Program-made: the position numbers and the translations under genes
Shown: positions 36,735 to 46,381 of the stretch, piece by piece
How the letters are laid out: every line of letters starts with the position of its first letter
Position numbering within the stretch: the first letter of the stretch is position 1
NCBI GenBank assembly: GCA_029552545.1
Contig: JAKPDO010000019.1
Coordinates: forward strand, 310,001-374,000
From: Planctomycetota bacterium
GTDB lineage: Bacteria; Planctomycetota; Phycisphaerae; Sedimentisphaerales; Anaerohalosphaeraceae
DNA: 64,000 nucleotides
Direction of reading: 5' to 3'
Notes under the pieces: model-generated
The model's database searches: none
What the model was told of the DNA's origin: nothing
What the model saw: only the letters and a program-made list of their open reading frames with translations

Positions 36735-37571
36735 ATGTCAGGACAAGACAACAGTTTGAAAGTGGGTGTATATGTTGATGCCGCCTATGTTTATAAAAAC
36801 GGCGGTCGAGGAATGCAATACAATATCCTTCGGGAATTTGCCTGCCGGGAGGGGGCACAGGTGATTCGTCTGAATGCCTATGTGAGTTTTGATGCAGACC
36901 GTGCGCAGGAGGATGCCGTTTTTGGAGCGAATGCAAGAAAGTTCCACTCTTTTCTGCGGGACCTTGGTTATAAAGTTATTATCAAAGAGGTTAAGTGGTT
37001 TGTGGATGACGAAACCGGCGAGCGCTTCGGCAAGGCCAATGCGGATATGGATTTGGCGACCGACCTGCTGATTCAGTCAGAGCATCTGGACAAGATTGTG
37101 CTGGTTTCCGGCGACGGGGATTTTGTCAAGGTGGTCAATGCTGCTCAAAACCGCGGCTGCCGGGTTGAAGTGATCGGCTTTGACAATGTCTCCGGCCGAC
37201 TCAAGGAGGAAGCAGACCAGTATTTCTCCGGCTATATGATTCCCAATCTGCTGCCGACCAATACGGAAATTCCCTGGGGACAGATTGGTTCGGTCGTGCG
37301 CGGAACGTGCTCCTATTTCAACAAAGAAAAGGGGTTCGGCTATCTTCGGTATTTGAAAGAAATCTCGCCGTATCTGTGGATAACGGACATTCAGCGTTCG
37401 GGAAGTCCGTATGGGATGGCCTATTTTCGGGCGGGAAGTCTGCAGAATGCCGGCGGTGTGGAACTTCCCAGCTATAACCATATTTTTGAGTTTGAGCTGC
37501 TGCCGCCTCAGCGGGATGACCAGCTGCCGGTGGCAAACAATGTTCGACTTGTTTCTGTGATTCCTTATTGA
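36735..37571 (+). CDS. NYN (LabA/DUF88-type PIN-like) domain protein with cold-shock-like C-terminal domain
   Basis: 278 residues. Residues about 8-165 are a NYN domain with the acidic residues expected of PIN-like nucleases: D15 in YVDAAY, D-rich NADMDLATDLL and SGDGDF. The C-terminal part (about 185-278) begins with GTCSYFNKEKGFGYLRYL, where KGFGYL matches the RNP1-like motif of cold-shock domains, so RNA binding and cleavage is a reasonable prediction. It has its own promoter and converges with the TonB receptor gene 16 nt downstream. The substrate is unknown. Confidence 0.82.
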   Translation: MSGQDNSLKVGVYVDAAYVYKNGGRGMQYNILREFACREGAQVIRLNAYVSFDADRAQEDAVFGANARKFHSFLRDLGYKVIIKEVKWFVDDETGERFGKANADMDLATDLLIQSEHLDKIVLVSGDGDFVKVVNAAQNRGCRVEVIGFDNVSGRLKEEADQYFSGYMIPNLLPTNTEIPWGQIGSVVRGTCSYFNKEKGFGYLRYLKEISPYLWITDIQRSGSPYGMAYFRAGSLQNAGGVELPSYNHIFEFELLPPQRDDQLPVANNVRLVSVIPY

Positions 37572-37587
37572 CAGGCACGGGAATCTG

Positions 37588-39939
37588 TCAGAAGCGGCAG
37601 GTGATAGAACCGGAAAAAGCCGTCGGCTGGATACGGTAGTGTCCGGGCATCTGATCATCAAAACCGACACGGCGTTTGTTCAGGTCCTTGTCAAACAGCC
37701 CCAGCAGATTGTAGCCGGTCAGGTGAACAGTTGTGTTTTTGCTCCAGCGGTACTCCAGGCCCAAATTCAGATAAGCACATGCTTTGAAGGGTTCTTTGAA
37801 TGCCGTATCGTAGTCCCAGTTGGGGAACAAGTGATTGCGGTAGTCGGCCCAATCCTGCCCGCCCGGATTGCCCCACAGGACGGAAAGCGTGCCGAAGAGC
37901 GTGGTTTTCTCATTCAGGGCATACTCGGCCTGAAGTTTGGTAGAATGGTTGTACCAGTGAGCCAGGTCGTTTCCGAAGCCGAAGGGGGCGACGGTGTACT
38001 GGTTCCACCAGGTGTACACGTCGGCCCAGTTGAAGGTTGGGGCATCTGTAATGTTGAGCAGTTTGGTGAGGCTGTGAGACAGATTCAGTTTCAGCCGGTC
38101 CTGCCGCCAGCCGCCCTCTAATTCGAAGCCCCATGTGCGCATCTTGCCGACGGTTTTGCTTCCTGTGCCGCCGGGGGCTCCGGAGTTGACATTCTCATCC
38201 GGAATCTCGGCCAGCACGTCGCGGAACTGATACAAAAAGACGGAAACGCCGCCCCAAAGATGTTCATTGTGCTGCCGTTCATACCGCCATTCGAGAGCAT
38301 CTAATTTTTCCGAAGGGCTCTCCATATCATGGATGTTCTTGTCAATCCACATCTGGCCGGCGCTGTTGGTCAGATGAGAGCGGGACACCATAAACTTGAA
38401 GGTGTCTTTTTCCGTCGGCGTGTAGGTCAGGACGCCGCGGGGCGAAAACAGAGTATCGGTGTAAGGATGCCAATCCGTCCGTCCACCGAGAAACAGGGTC
38501 CACTGCGGATGGATGAGCCATTGATATTGGCTGAACAGCGCGTAGCTGTCGGTATTCCACCGAGGCACATGCAGGGCTCCCCACTGCTGATATTTGCCGA
38601 AGGGCTGAATGCTGATAGGCGTATCGCCGAATCGCTTGCCGAATTCATCGTGTGTCCATTGTCCGCCGAATGCCAGCGAGTGGTTTGGATGCGGATTCCA
38701 TTGAGCTGTAATCCGCCCGACCCATTCATCCTCAGCAAAGCTTTTCCATAGAAACGCCCGCTCCCAGTTGTCGTTGTCGTTGGCAAAGCGGTCGAAACTC
38801 AATTCATAGCGGACAGACCAGTCGCTGCTGATTTCCTGGTCGTAGGAGGCGGCCGCAGTGGCTTGAGAATATGTCAGCCCGTCATCCGGCGTCTCACGCT
38901 GATCGAACCAGCGCAGGAAGTCAATCCACTGGCCGCCCTGGGTCAGGCGGGCCCAAAGATTCAGTCCGCCGTCTGTGTATTGGCCGTACAGTTTCATCTT
39001 GGGCCGGTCAAACGGCATTTCGTTGAGGTTTTTGAACCACGTTTCAATGTGTTGAGTGCCGCGGTAGGGTTTCCAGACGAACCCGGGTGGACCGCCACGC
39101 AGGAATACATCGGCTTTGGTGCCCAGCACGGTCGGTGAATCAGAGGCAGCGGCTCCGTTGTACTGGCTGGCACCGGCGTAAAAGAAATATCCCTGGTCCG
39201 GACCGGTTCGCTTGCCGAATTTGTATTCGAGTGTGCCGAATTCCTCCACCAAGCCGCCTCGCACGGTTACCTGCTCTCCCTGAAAGGTTGCGGCGCTGTC
39301 CGTGACGATGTTTATGACCATCGACTGGGCGCTGGGACCGTATAGAGCAGAGGCCGGACCCCGCAGAATGTCAATATGATGAATGTCGGTGAGCATCGGC
39401 AAATCCAGTTCGGTAATGGCCCCGACATCGGTCTTTTCGTTCATAATCCGGCCGTTGACCAGCACGACGAATTTGTTGCTTCGGTGGGCAAGAATTCCGC
39501 GGAGACCGAGGGTTTTCGGATGCTCACTAGTGAACATCATCTGCAGGTTGGGCACGTACATTTCCAGCAGTTCGTACAAACTGCGGGCCTGGGAGGTTTG
39601 AATCTGCCGGCGGGTGATGGTTGTTACGGTATAAGGAGAAAGCCGCCGCGGCGTTTGCGTCAGAATGCCGGAGACAGGCAGGTCGGCTTCCGAATCATTG
39701 TCTTCTTGTACAGGGGGTTCTTTGGCGGGTTCGGAAACAGAGGAAGTGTTTTCAATCGGCTGTCCCTTCAGCAGGGCCAGTTCCTGCCGCAGGGCCGCCA
39801 GTTCGGCTCGAATCTGCTCGGCTTGGGCCTGTTTGTCCGGCTCTGCCGCCCATACAGGCGAGGATACCAGCAGGCAACCCAGTCCCGTCAGAAGCCGCAG
39901 GAGGAAGCGGGTTTCAAATTGTACAAGCCCATGTTTCAT
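37588..39939 (-). CDS. TonB-dependent outer membrane receptor
   Basis: 783 residues. A signal peptide is followed by a coiled-coil-like stretch (EQIRAELAALRQELALLKGQ, about residues 40-60), a plug domain (about 95-215, RSLYELLEMYVPNLQ; RGPASALYGP) and a 22-strand-type beta barrel ending in an aromatic-terminated strand (GSITCRF). No SusD-like gene is adjacent, so it is not a typical Bacteroidetes SusC. The substrate is unknown; the location next to the glycan locus makes an oligosaccharide possible. It lies 17 nt after its paralog and probably shares its transcript. Confidence 0.9.
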   Translation of the reverse strand: MKHGLVQFETRFLLRLLTGLGCLLVSSPVWAAEPDKQAQAEQIRAELAALRQELALLKGQPIENTSSVSEPAKEPPVQEDNDSEADLPVSGILTQTPRRLSPYTVTTITRRQIQTSQARSLYELLEMYVPNLQMMFTSEHPKTLGLRGILAHRSNKFVVLVNGRIMNEKTDVGAITELDLPMLTDIHHIDILRGPASALYGPSAQSMVINIVTDSAATFQGEQVTVRGGLVEEFGTLEYKFGKRTGPDQGYFFYAGASQYNGAAASDSPTVLGTKADVFLRGGPPGFVWKPYRGTQHIETWFKNLNEMPFDRPKMKLYGQYTDGGLNLWARLTQGGQWIDFLRWFDQRETPDDGLTYSQATAAASYDQEISSDWSVRYELSFDRFANDNDNWERAFLWKSFAEDEWVGRITAQWNPHPNHSLAFGGQWTHDEFGKRFGDTPISIQPFGKYQQWGALHVPRWNTDSYALFSQYQWLIHPQWTLFLGGRTDWHPYTDTLFSPRGVLTYTPTEKDTFKFMVSRSHLTNSAGQMWIDKNIHDMESPSEKLDALEWRYERQHNEHLWGGVSVFLYQFRDVLAEIPDENVNSGAPGGTGSKTVGKMRTWGFELEGGWRQDRLKLNLSHSLTKLLNITDAPTFNWADVYTWWNQYTVAPFGFGNDLAHWYNHSTKLQAEYALNEKTTLFGTLSVLWGNPGGQDWADYRNHLFPNWDYDTAFKEPFKACAYLNLGLEYRWSKNTTVHLTGYNLLGLFDKDLNKRRVGFDDQMPGHYRIQPTAFSGSITCRF

Positions 39940-39956
39940 ACCCTGTCATCCGCTCC

Positions 39957-42368
39957 TTAGAATCGATGCGTAAGCGTTACGCCGAACGAAACCGGCAGAA
40001 TCCGGTAGCGTCCGGGCAGCTGCCGATCAAAGCCGACCCGCCGCTTGTTCAGTTCCTCATCCACCAGCCCCAGCAGGTTGTAGCCCGTGAACGTCAGCGT
40101 GGTATTGGGGCTCCATTTGTATTCAGCCCCAAGGTTCAGATAAGCACTGGCCTTAAAGGGCTCTTCAAAGCCGGACAGATAATCCCAGTCCGGAAACATC
40201 TGGTCTCGATAATCGGCGGCATCCTGCCCTCCCGGCGAACCCCACAGGACGCAAAGCGAGCCGTTCAGTAGCCATTTTTCATCGTATTGATATTCCGCCC
40301 GCATCTTGCTGGTGTGATTGTGCCACTGGGCCAGGTCGTTTCCGACTCCGAAGGGAGCGGCGCTGTAGTTGTGCCAGAGAATGCCCGGTTCGCCTTTCAT
40401 TTCAATCAGCTTGGAAAAGCTGTGAGACAAATCGACTTTGAGTTTTTTCCCTTTCCAGCCGGCCTCCAGCTCCACTCCCCACAGTTTCATATCGCCCACG
40501 ACTTTGGTGCCGCTGCTGGTGCCGGTGGCTACTTCGGAGGTGTCGCCTAAAATACCCGGCATGTCATACAGGAAGACAGACCCTCCCATCCACAGATTGT
40601 CTGTATGCTGCCGTTCATACCGCAGCTCGTAGGCGTTCAGCTTGTCCACGGGGCTGGTTATATCCAGGTAGTTGTAGTCAATCCACATCTGGGCGGCGGA
40701 GTTGGTCCGCACAGAACGGGAGGCCATCAGTTTAATGGTATCCTGTTTGCTTGGAGTCAGAATCAGCACGCCTCGCGGTGAAAACATCGTGTCCGTATAA
40801 GGATGCCAGTCCAGCCGGCTGCTGACGAACACCGTCATCAGGTCATTGATGTTCCATTGGTATTCACCAAACAGGGCGTATGTGTCTGTGCTCCACTGCG
40901 GCATATAGCCGACCCAGTTGGCCGGATTTGGGTCTGTCCGGTTGGGGGGATAGTGGAACATAAACGGCTGATTGCTGACGGCCTCTCCGGACAGGGAAAG
41001 CCCAAACCGTTCGTGAGACCATTCCGTCCCGAATGCCAGCGAGTGGTTCTGAGCCGGATTCCACCGAGCCAGAATCCGTCCGTAGATTTCATCCTCGGCG
41101 TAGCGTTTCCGGAAAGACGCCTGTTCAAAGTTTTCGTTTTCATTGGTAAAGCGGTCATAGCTGAGGACATACCGCAGGGACCAGTCGGAGTTGATTTCCT
41201 GGTCATAACTGGCCTGCATCGTGGCCTGCGAGTAGACAATACCCTCTTTGGAAAACATCCGCACATGCCACCAGTCGTCCCGCGGAAAATCGTGCCAGGC
41301 GGTAAAATCAATCCATTCACCGCCCTGGGTGTAGCGGGCCCATAAATCAAATCCGCCCCGGGTATATTGAGCAAACAGCTTCATCTTAGGCCGCTCAAAC
41401 GGCATTTGGTTGAGATTCTTAAACCAGTCCTTGACCTGTTCAGTCCCCTGATAAATCTTCCAGTTCCAGGTGGAGATGTCGTCCAGCAGCCACATCGGCT
41501 CTTCCGTACCGAAGACCATCGGAGAATCAGCAACGTCCGCTCCGTCGTATTTGCTGGCACCGGCATACAGGAACAAACCGCTGTCCTCGCTGAGTTTGCG
41601 GCTGTGCTTGAATTCGCCGGTGGCGTAGCGTTCAACCGCACCGGCCCGCAGCGTTGCTTCTTCTCCTTGGAAGGTTTTGTAGCTGTCTGTGACGATATTG
41701 ATGGTCATTGACAGCGCCCCGGGGCCGTACAGGGCGGAACTGGGACCCCGCACAACGTCGATGTGGTGAATATCCGTGAGCATCGGCAGGTCCAGTTCGG
41801 TGATGGCGCCCGAATCCGTCCGCTCATTCATAATGCGGCCGTTGACCAGCAGCAGAAACTTATCGTTTTGGTGGGCGATGATGCCGCGAAGACCGACCGC
41901 ACGGGTCCGCTCTCGTGCAAAGATGACTTGCAGGTTCGGCACATACATTTCGAGCAGTTCGTAAAGACTTCGCGCTCCGCTGCGCCGGATTTGTTCCTGG
42001 GTGATGGTGGTAACCGTCGAAGGCGTCAGACGCTGCGTGGTATGCGTGAGAGAAGCGGCGGTAGGAAGGGTAATCTCCATCAGTTGTTCCAGCGGCAACT
42101 CAAAGAGGTCCACCTGGCCGTCGGCAGCCGATTTCTCATGGGCGGAGATGTCTGACGTCTGCAATTCGGGGGCCTGGGGATCAATCGTTTTGAGCTGTTC
42201 TTCGAGGGTTCGAATGCGTTCTTCAATCTGACGGATTCGCTCCTGCCGATGGATGTCTGATTCCTCGGTCTGGGCTTGAACGATTGCACTGAAAGCGAAC
42301 AGGAAAACCGCCAGCGTTCCGCATCCTCTTCCGTGCAGAGAAACAGGTTTCTGCCCTTGCCTTCTCAT
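39957..42368 (-). CDS. TonB-dependent outer membrane receptor (paralog)
   Basis: 803 residues from ATG 42368, chosen because AAAGGG lies just upstream and a signal peptide-like start follows; an upstream extension of 55 residues is not convincing. It shares plan and sequence with the receptor at 37588: a predicted coiled coil before the plug (RQIEERIRTLEEQLKTIDP), RSLYELLEMYVPNLQ in the plug, and a C-terminal VTLTHRF. The two barrels differ enough to suggest different ligands. It is first in the minus-strand pair, and its promoter should lie in 42369-42570. Confidence 0.9.
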   Translation of the reverse strand: MRRQGQKPVSLHGRGCGTLAVFLFAFSAIVQAQTEESDIHRQERIRQIEERIRTLEEQLKTIDPQAPELQTSDISAHEKSAADGQVDLFELPLEQLMEITLPTAASLTHTTQRLTPSTVTTITQEQIRRSGARSLYELLEMYVPNLQVIFARERTRAVGLRGIIAHQNDKFLLLVNGRIMNERTDSGAITELDLPMLTDIHHIDVVRGPSSALYGPGALSMTINIVTDSYKTFQGEEATLRAGAVERYATGEFKHSRKLSEDSGLFLYAGASKYDGADVADSPMVFGTEEPMWLLDDISTWNWKIYQGTEQVKDWFKNLNQMPFERPKMKLFAQYTRGGFDLWARYTQGGEWIDFTAWHDFPRDDWWHVRMFSKEGIVYSQATMQASYDQEINSDWSLRYVLSYDRFTNENENFEQASFRKRYAEDEIYGRILARWNPAQNHSLAFGTEWSHERFGLSLSGEAVSNQPFMFHYPPNRTDPNPANWVGYMPQWSTDTYALFGEYQWNINDLMTVFVSSRLDWHPYTDTMFSPRGVLILTPSKQDTIKLMASRSVRTNSAAQMWIDYNYLDITSPVDKLNAYELRYERQHTDNLWMGGSVFLYDMPGILGDTSEVATGTSSGTKVVGDMKLWGVELEAGWKGKKLKVDLSHSFSKLIEMKGEPGILWHNYSAAPFGVGNDLAQWHNHTSKMRAEYQYDEKWLLNGSLCVLWGSPGGQDAADYRDQMFPDWDYLSGFEEPFKASAYLNLGAEYKWSPNTTLTFTGYNLLGLVDEELNKRRVGFDRQLPGRYRILPVSFGVTLTHRF

Positions 42369-42572
42369 ATTCCCTTTCAGATAAACCTGACAACCTTTTC
42401 GGGAATCGAATAAGGCGGCTTTACAGGAAATACTTTCAAAATGGTTTGTAGGGGTTATATTTGTTGTAAGACTAAACAAAAAATATTTGCGGAAATCTTT
42501 TTCGGTTGAAAAGGGTCCGATAATGTTTTCCAATCAGGATTTTCATTTCAAGACAAAGATGTGAGGATTGCT

Positions 42573-42983
42573 ATGAAAGTTGTTCAGCAGACCATAGGAA
42601 TTTCCACACGGCGCCGGTGCGAAATGGCGGATATTACGGAACAAGTGGCCGGAATTGTTGAAGAAAGCGGCATCCAGAACGGACAAGTAACGGTTTATAC
42701 CCCGCATACGACGGCCGGCATTACGATTAACGAAAATGCCGACCTGGATGTCGTGCACGATATTCTTCTGACGCTGGAGGCCCTGGTTCCGGCGCATCGG
42801 GCCGGCTATCAGCACTCCGAAGGCAATTCCGATGCCCACGTGAAATCCTCTCTGGTCGGGTGCAGCGAGCGGATTCTTTTGGAAAAGGGGCGGCTGGTTC
42901 TCGGAACCTGGCAGGGGATTTATTTTTGTGAGTTTGACGGCCCGCGCAGCCGCAAGGTGATTGTCCAGGTTCTCGGAGAGTAG
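42573..42983 (+). CDS. YjbQ (UPF0047) family protein
   Basis: 136 residues from ATG 42573, with GAGG 6 nt upstream. It covers the whole YjbQ fold, with TPHTTAGITINENAD, the DAHVKSSLVG region and the GTWQGIYFCEFDGPR C-terminal motif; the histidines are typical of the family. Some members have thiamin phosphate synthase activity in vitro, but the physiological role is uncertain. Single gene between the receptors and tRNA-Gly. Confidence 0.92.
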   Translation: MKVVQQTIGISTRRRCEMADITEQVAGIVEESGIQNGQVTVYTPHTTAGITINENADLDVVHDILLTLEALVPAHRAGYQHSEGNSDAHVKSSLVGCSERILLEKGRLVLGTWQGIYFCEFDGPRSRKVIVQVLGE

Positions 42984-43022
42984 AAACTCACTTTTCCAGA
43001 AGCGTTTTTTGAGAAAAAACTC

Positions 43023-43051
43023 TTTACAAAACGCGTTTTTTGTTTTATTTA
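43023..43051 (+). promoter_or_regulatory. Probable promoter of tRNA-Gly
   Basis: TTTACA (43023-43028) and TATTTA (43046-43051) with a 17-nt spacer, ending 13 nt before the mature tRNA 5' end. The region also shows ACGCG and T-rich elements often found in stable-RNA promoters. Confidence 0.5.
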
Positions 43052-43064
43052 ATAGGGCGATTAC

Positions 43065-43136
43065 GCGGGCGTAGCTCAGGGGTAGAGCGTCACGTTGCCA
43101 ACGTGAATGTCGTGAGTTCAAATCTCATCGCCCGCT
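43065..43136 (+). tRNA. tRNA-Gly (anticodon GCC)
   Basis: 72 nt cloverleaf: acceptor GCGGGCG/CGCCCGC, D stem GCTC/GAGC, anticodon stem TCACG/CGTGA with loop TTGCCAA (anticodon GCC at 43097-43099), T arm GTGAG/CTCAT with TTCAAAT loop, discriminator T. CCA is not encoded. A hairpin GGAAATCC/GGATTTCC with a T-rich tail (43174-43203) may end the transcript. Confidence 0.97.
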
Positions 43137-43376
43137 TTGAGGCCGGAAGGCCTGAGTGTCTTATCGAAGACAGGGAAATCCGGGTGGATTTCCTAAATCT
43201 TTTATTGACATAGCTTTAGCGAGTTATCGGCTAACACAATTTAGTCTGGCGCTGGTCGCTTAAGTGCTTGGAATCCTGCGGGAGCAGGAAGGATGGAACT
43301 TGAGGTCGGCGAAAGGATATTTCGGCGGCCGTTTTTGTTATAAGAATAAGGGAAATAACAACTTAGGAGTCCTGAA

Positions 43377-44921
43377 ATGGCGGAAGAAACTAAGGATAAT
43401 CAGCAAAACGAAAGTCAAACCGAGCAGTCAATTCCAAATGTTGTAAAAATAGAGGATATTGGTCCCTGCAAGAAAAAGGTCACCGTGGAGGTTCCTGAAG
43501 AGAAGATAAAAGCTCTTCTGGATGAAAAATATAAAGAACTTAGACAGGATGTCATTATTCCGGGGTTCCGCAGGGGCCGGGCTCCTATTCGTCTGCTCGA
43601 GAAACGATTCGGTACCGATGTTCGCAATCAGGTGAAACTCCAGCTGCTGGCAGAGTCCGCTGAGTCAGCTCTGAAAGACAATAAGGTGGATTATCTGGGC
43701 GATCCGGATATCAAGCACGAGGAAATCACCCTGCCGGACAGCGGTCCGCTGATGTACACTTTTGAAGTGGAAGTGCGGCCGGAGTTTGAACTGCCCAATC
43801 TGGAAGGCATCGAAATCCGCAAGCCCAAGGTTGAAGTGACTGAGGAGCGAGTTCAGGAGGAAATCGAATCCATGCGGAAACGCTCCGGGATGTGGGTGCC
43901 CAAAGAGGAGGCCGTGGAAGCGGGCGACCAGGTCATTGCGGATGTGATTGTGCATGTGGAAGGCGAAGAGGGGCAGGACAAGCAGGACAGCATTGAAGTC
44001 TTTGTCCGCGACCCCGGTTTTGTTGCGGGGGTTCCGGTGGAAGGGTTGGCGGAGCTTCTCCGGGGGGCTAAACACGGTGATGAACGCACGGTTACGGTGG
44101 AAGTGCCCTCTACGTATTTCAATGAACGCTTCCGCGGCAAGAAGGTTGACATAAAGATTGCCGTCAAAGAAGTCAAGATGCTCAAGCCCGCCGAGCTGAA
44201 CGAGGAATTTTTCAGCCGTTTCGGCGTCAGCACGCTCGAGGAGCTCAAAGGGCGGGTTCGTGATTATCTGGAAACCGCCTCAGAGCGGCAGGCCCGGGCG
44301 GCGATGGTGGACCAGGTTTATGCCTATCTGCAGAAGAATATCGATTTCGACCTGCCGGCGGATATGGCGGCCGACCAGTCTCTGGCTATTCTGCAGCGGC
44401 GCTACGTCAACCTGCTGATGCAGGGCGTTTCCAAAGAGGAAATCGAGCAGCAGATGGATCAGCTGCGGGCCAGCTCCGACCAGCAGGCCAAAGAACAGCT
44501 GAAGCTGTTTTTCATCATGAGCAAGATTGCCGACCAGTTCGGCATCGAAGTAACGGAAGAGGAAATCAACGGTCATATTGCGGCCGTGGCGGCCCAGCGA
44601 GGCCGGCGTCCGGAAAAGATGCGGGAAGAGCTGGCTCGAGACGGCTCGCTGGCCCAGTTTGCTCTGCAGGTGCGCGAGCAGAAGTGCATCGAGAAGATTC
44701 TCGAGAAGGCCAAAATCGTAGAATCCGAAGAGATTCCCGCCCCTGCAGCGGAAGAGGTCCACAAGCCCCGCAAGCGGGCGGCAAAGAAGACGGAAGAAAA
44801 ACACGAGGCCGCCGCTGAAAAAGAGGAAAAAGAAACGGCGGAAAAGCCCAAGAGCCGGGAAGAAACGCAGGCCAAGCGCAAACCCAAAGCCGCCAAAAAG
44901 GATCAGAAAGAGGAAAAGTAG
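43377..44921 (+). CDS. tig: Trigger factor, ribosome-associated chaperone (prolyl isomerase)
   Basis: 514 residues with the three trigger-factor parts: N-terminal ribosome-binding domain containing GFRRGRAP (ribosome-docking loop), FKBP-like PPIase domain (about 170-260, ending VKEVKMLKPAELNEEF), and the C-terminal arm domain. The last 65 residues or so are a highly charged Lys/Glu/Ala-rich tail not found in most trigger factors, probably disordered. TAGGAG lies 7 nt before the ATG. It is followed by two clpP genes, the common tig-clpP order, but clpX is not in the window. Confidence 0.95.
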   Translation: MAEETKDNQQNESQTEQSIPNVVKIEDIGPCKKKVTVEVPEEKIKALLDEKYKELRQDVIIPGFRRGRAPIRLLEKRFGTDVRNQVKLQLLAESAESALKDNKVDYLGDPDIKHEEITLPDSGPLMYTFEVEVRPEFELPNLEGIEIRKPKVEVTEERVQEEIESMRKRSGMWVPKEEAVEAGDQVIADVIVHVEGEEGQDKQDSIEVFVRDPGFVAGVPVEGLAELLRGAKHGDERTVTVEVPSTYFNERFRGKKVDIKIAVKEVKMLKPAELNEEFFSRFGVSTLEELKGRVRDYLETASERQARAAMVDQVYAYLQKNIDFDLPADMAADQSLAILQRRYVNLLMQGVSKEEIEQQMDQLRASSDQQAKEQLKLFFIMSKIADQFGIEVTEEEINGHIAAVAAQRGRRPEKMREELARDGSLAQFALQVREQKCIEKILEKAKIVESEEIPAPAAEEVHKPRKRAAKKTEEKHEAAAEKEEKETAEKPKSREETQAKRKPKAAKKDQKEEK

Positions 44922-45029
44922 GGCGGCGGATTGTCCGATATAGTCGTCATTCCGGCAGGTCTTCCGGGCCTGCCGGAACGGCGTTCGTCCGATAGAAAAA
45001 CAGCTGGAACCTTCAAAAACAAGAACAGG

Positions 45030-45689
45030 ATGGAAATGATGCTGTATCCGCTCAACCAGTCAGAGCCGCAGCGGCCGTTTGCCTTCGACCCGCACCTGCA
45101 GGGACCGGGTTATCAGCGCACCCGCGAAATGACGCTCGACGACCTGCTGCTGGAAAACCGGATTGTGTTTATGATCGGGGAGATTTCCTACCGGCTGGCC
45201 ACCGAAGTGATTATGAAGCTGCTGTACCTGGACAATCTGAAGCGCGGTGTGGAAATCAGCCTGTACATCAATTCTCCGGGCGGCAGCGTGGATGACACGA
45301 TGGCCATCTATGATACGATGCGGTTTATCGGCTCTCCGGTGGCGACCTACTGCATCGGCCGGGCCCAGTCGGGGGCGGCGGTGATCCTGGCGGCGGGCAC
45401 CAAGGGCCGGCGGTATGCCCTGCCGCACGCCAAAGTGATGCTTCATCAGCCCTGGGGCGGCGTCAGCGGACAGGCCGCCGACATCAAAATCCAGGCCGAA
45501 GAGATTCTGAAGGCCAAAAAGATGATTAATGAAATCCTGGCCTTTCATACCGGACAGCCCGTCGAGAAGATCGCACAGGAAACCGAACGCGACAAGTACA
45601 TGACCGCTCAGGAGGCCAAAGAATACGGCCTGATCGACGATGTGCTTCAGGAGCATCCGGAAGAGAAAAAGCAAAAACCGGTCCTCTGA
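45030..45689 (+). CDS. clpP: ATP-dependent Clp protease proteolytic subunit (ClpP paralog 1)
   Basis: 219 residues from ATG 45030; ATG 45036 or 45039 are possible because AGGA overlaps the first ATG. It has [17 protein letters not shown], the catalytic Ser in GRAQSGAAV (normally ASMGA), the catalytic His in VMLHQPWGG and an Asp in the [11 protein letters not shown] helix, so the triad looks complete. The nucleophile-loop sequence is unusual (Gln before Ser, Gly after it). It forms a tandem with a second clpP. Confidence 0.88.
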   Translation: MEMMLYPLNQSEPQRPFAFDPHLQGPGYQRTREMTLDDLLLENRIVFMIGEISYRLATEVIMKLLYLDNLKRGVEISLYINSPGGSVDDTMAIYDTMRFIGSPVATYCIGRAQSGAAVILAAGTKGRRYALPHAKVMLHQPWGGVSGQAADIKIQAEEILKAKKMINEILAFHTGQPVEKIAQETERDKYMTAQEAKEYGLIDDVLQEHPEEKKQKPVL

Positions 45690-45717
45690 AATCTTTCCAC
45701 TCATCCGTGAGGAATCT

Positions 45718-46362
45718 ATGCGAGTCAATCAGAATCTTGTCCCGATTGTAATCGAGAAAACCGGCCGCGGCGAGCGGGCCTATGATATTTTTTCCCGCCT
45801 GCTGAAGGACCGGATCATCTTTCTGGGCGGCCAGATAGAAGATGAAGTCGCCAACCTGATTATTGCACAGATGCTCTTTTTGAGCAATGAAGACAGCGAG
45901 GCGGACATTCATTTTTATATCAACTCTCCCGGCGGGGTGATTACGGCGGGCCTGGCGATTTATGATACGATGCGGTTCCTGCGGTGTCCTGTCGCAACCT
46001 ATTGTGTCGGTCAGGCCGCCAGCATGGGGGCGGTGCTCTTTGCAGGCGGCACGCCGGGCAAACGATTTATCCTGCCTAACAGCCGCGTGCTGCTGCATCA
46101 GCCGCTGATTTCAGGGGTCATGACCGGAGCGGCCACCGATATCGAAATCGAGGCCAAGGAAATCCTGCGGCTGCGCACACGGCTTTACCAGATTTTGTCG
46201 TTCCACACCGGAAAATCCCCGGAACAGATAGAGAAGGACTGCGACCGCAATCTCTGGCTGGAGGCCGAAGAGGCCGTGGCATATGGTCTGGCGGACAAAA
46301 TCCTCCAGAAAGCCCCGACGGTTCTGCCGAAGGCCAAAACGGAGTCGGACGAAACGGAATAG
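45718..46362 (+). CDS. clpP: ATP-dependent Clp protease proteolytic subunit (ClpP paralog 2)
   Basis: 214 residues from ATG 45718 (GAGGAA about 5 nt upstream). The triad is standard: [17 protein letters not shown], Ser in GQAASMGAV, His in LLHQPLISG and Asp in [12 protein letters not shown]. The next gene upstream ends 28 nt earlier, so the two ClpPs are probably one operon and may form a mixed ring. The C-terminal extension is Lys/Glu-rich. Confidence 0.93.
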   Translation: MRVNQNLVPIVIEKTGRGERAYDIFSRLLKDRIIFLGGQIEDEVANLIIAQMLFLSNEDSEADIHFYINSPGGVITAGLAIYDTMRFLRCPVATYCVGQAASMGAVLFAGGTPGKRFILPNSRVLLHQPLISGVMTGAATDIEIEAKEILRLRTRLYQILSFHTGKSPEQIEKDCDRNLWLEAEEAVAYGLADKILQKAPTVLPKAKTESDETE

Positions 46363-46381
46363 TGTTCCGGAAAGGGCTGTT

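Noticed and set aside
36449..36751. Possible 100-residue minus-strand protein in the gene-free stretch
   Set aside because: It would start inside the promoter region and on top of the NYN gene, contains no recognisable motif and lies opposite an intrinsic terminator and hairpins that better explain the stretch.
43205..43233. TTGACA as a promoter for trigger factor
   Set aside because: The -35 is perfect, but no acceptable -10 lies 15-19 nt downstream, so I do not annotate it.
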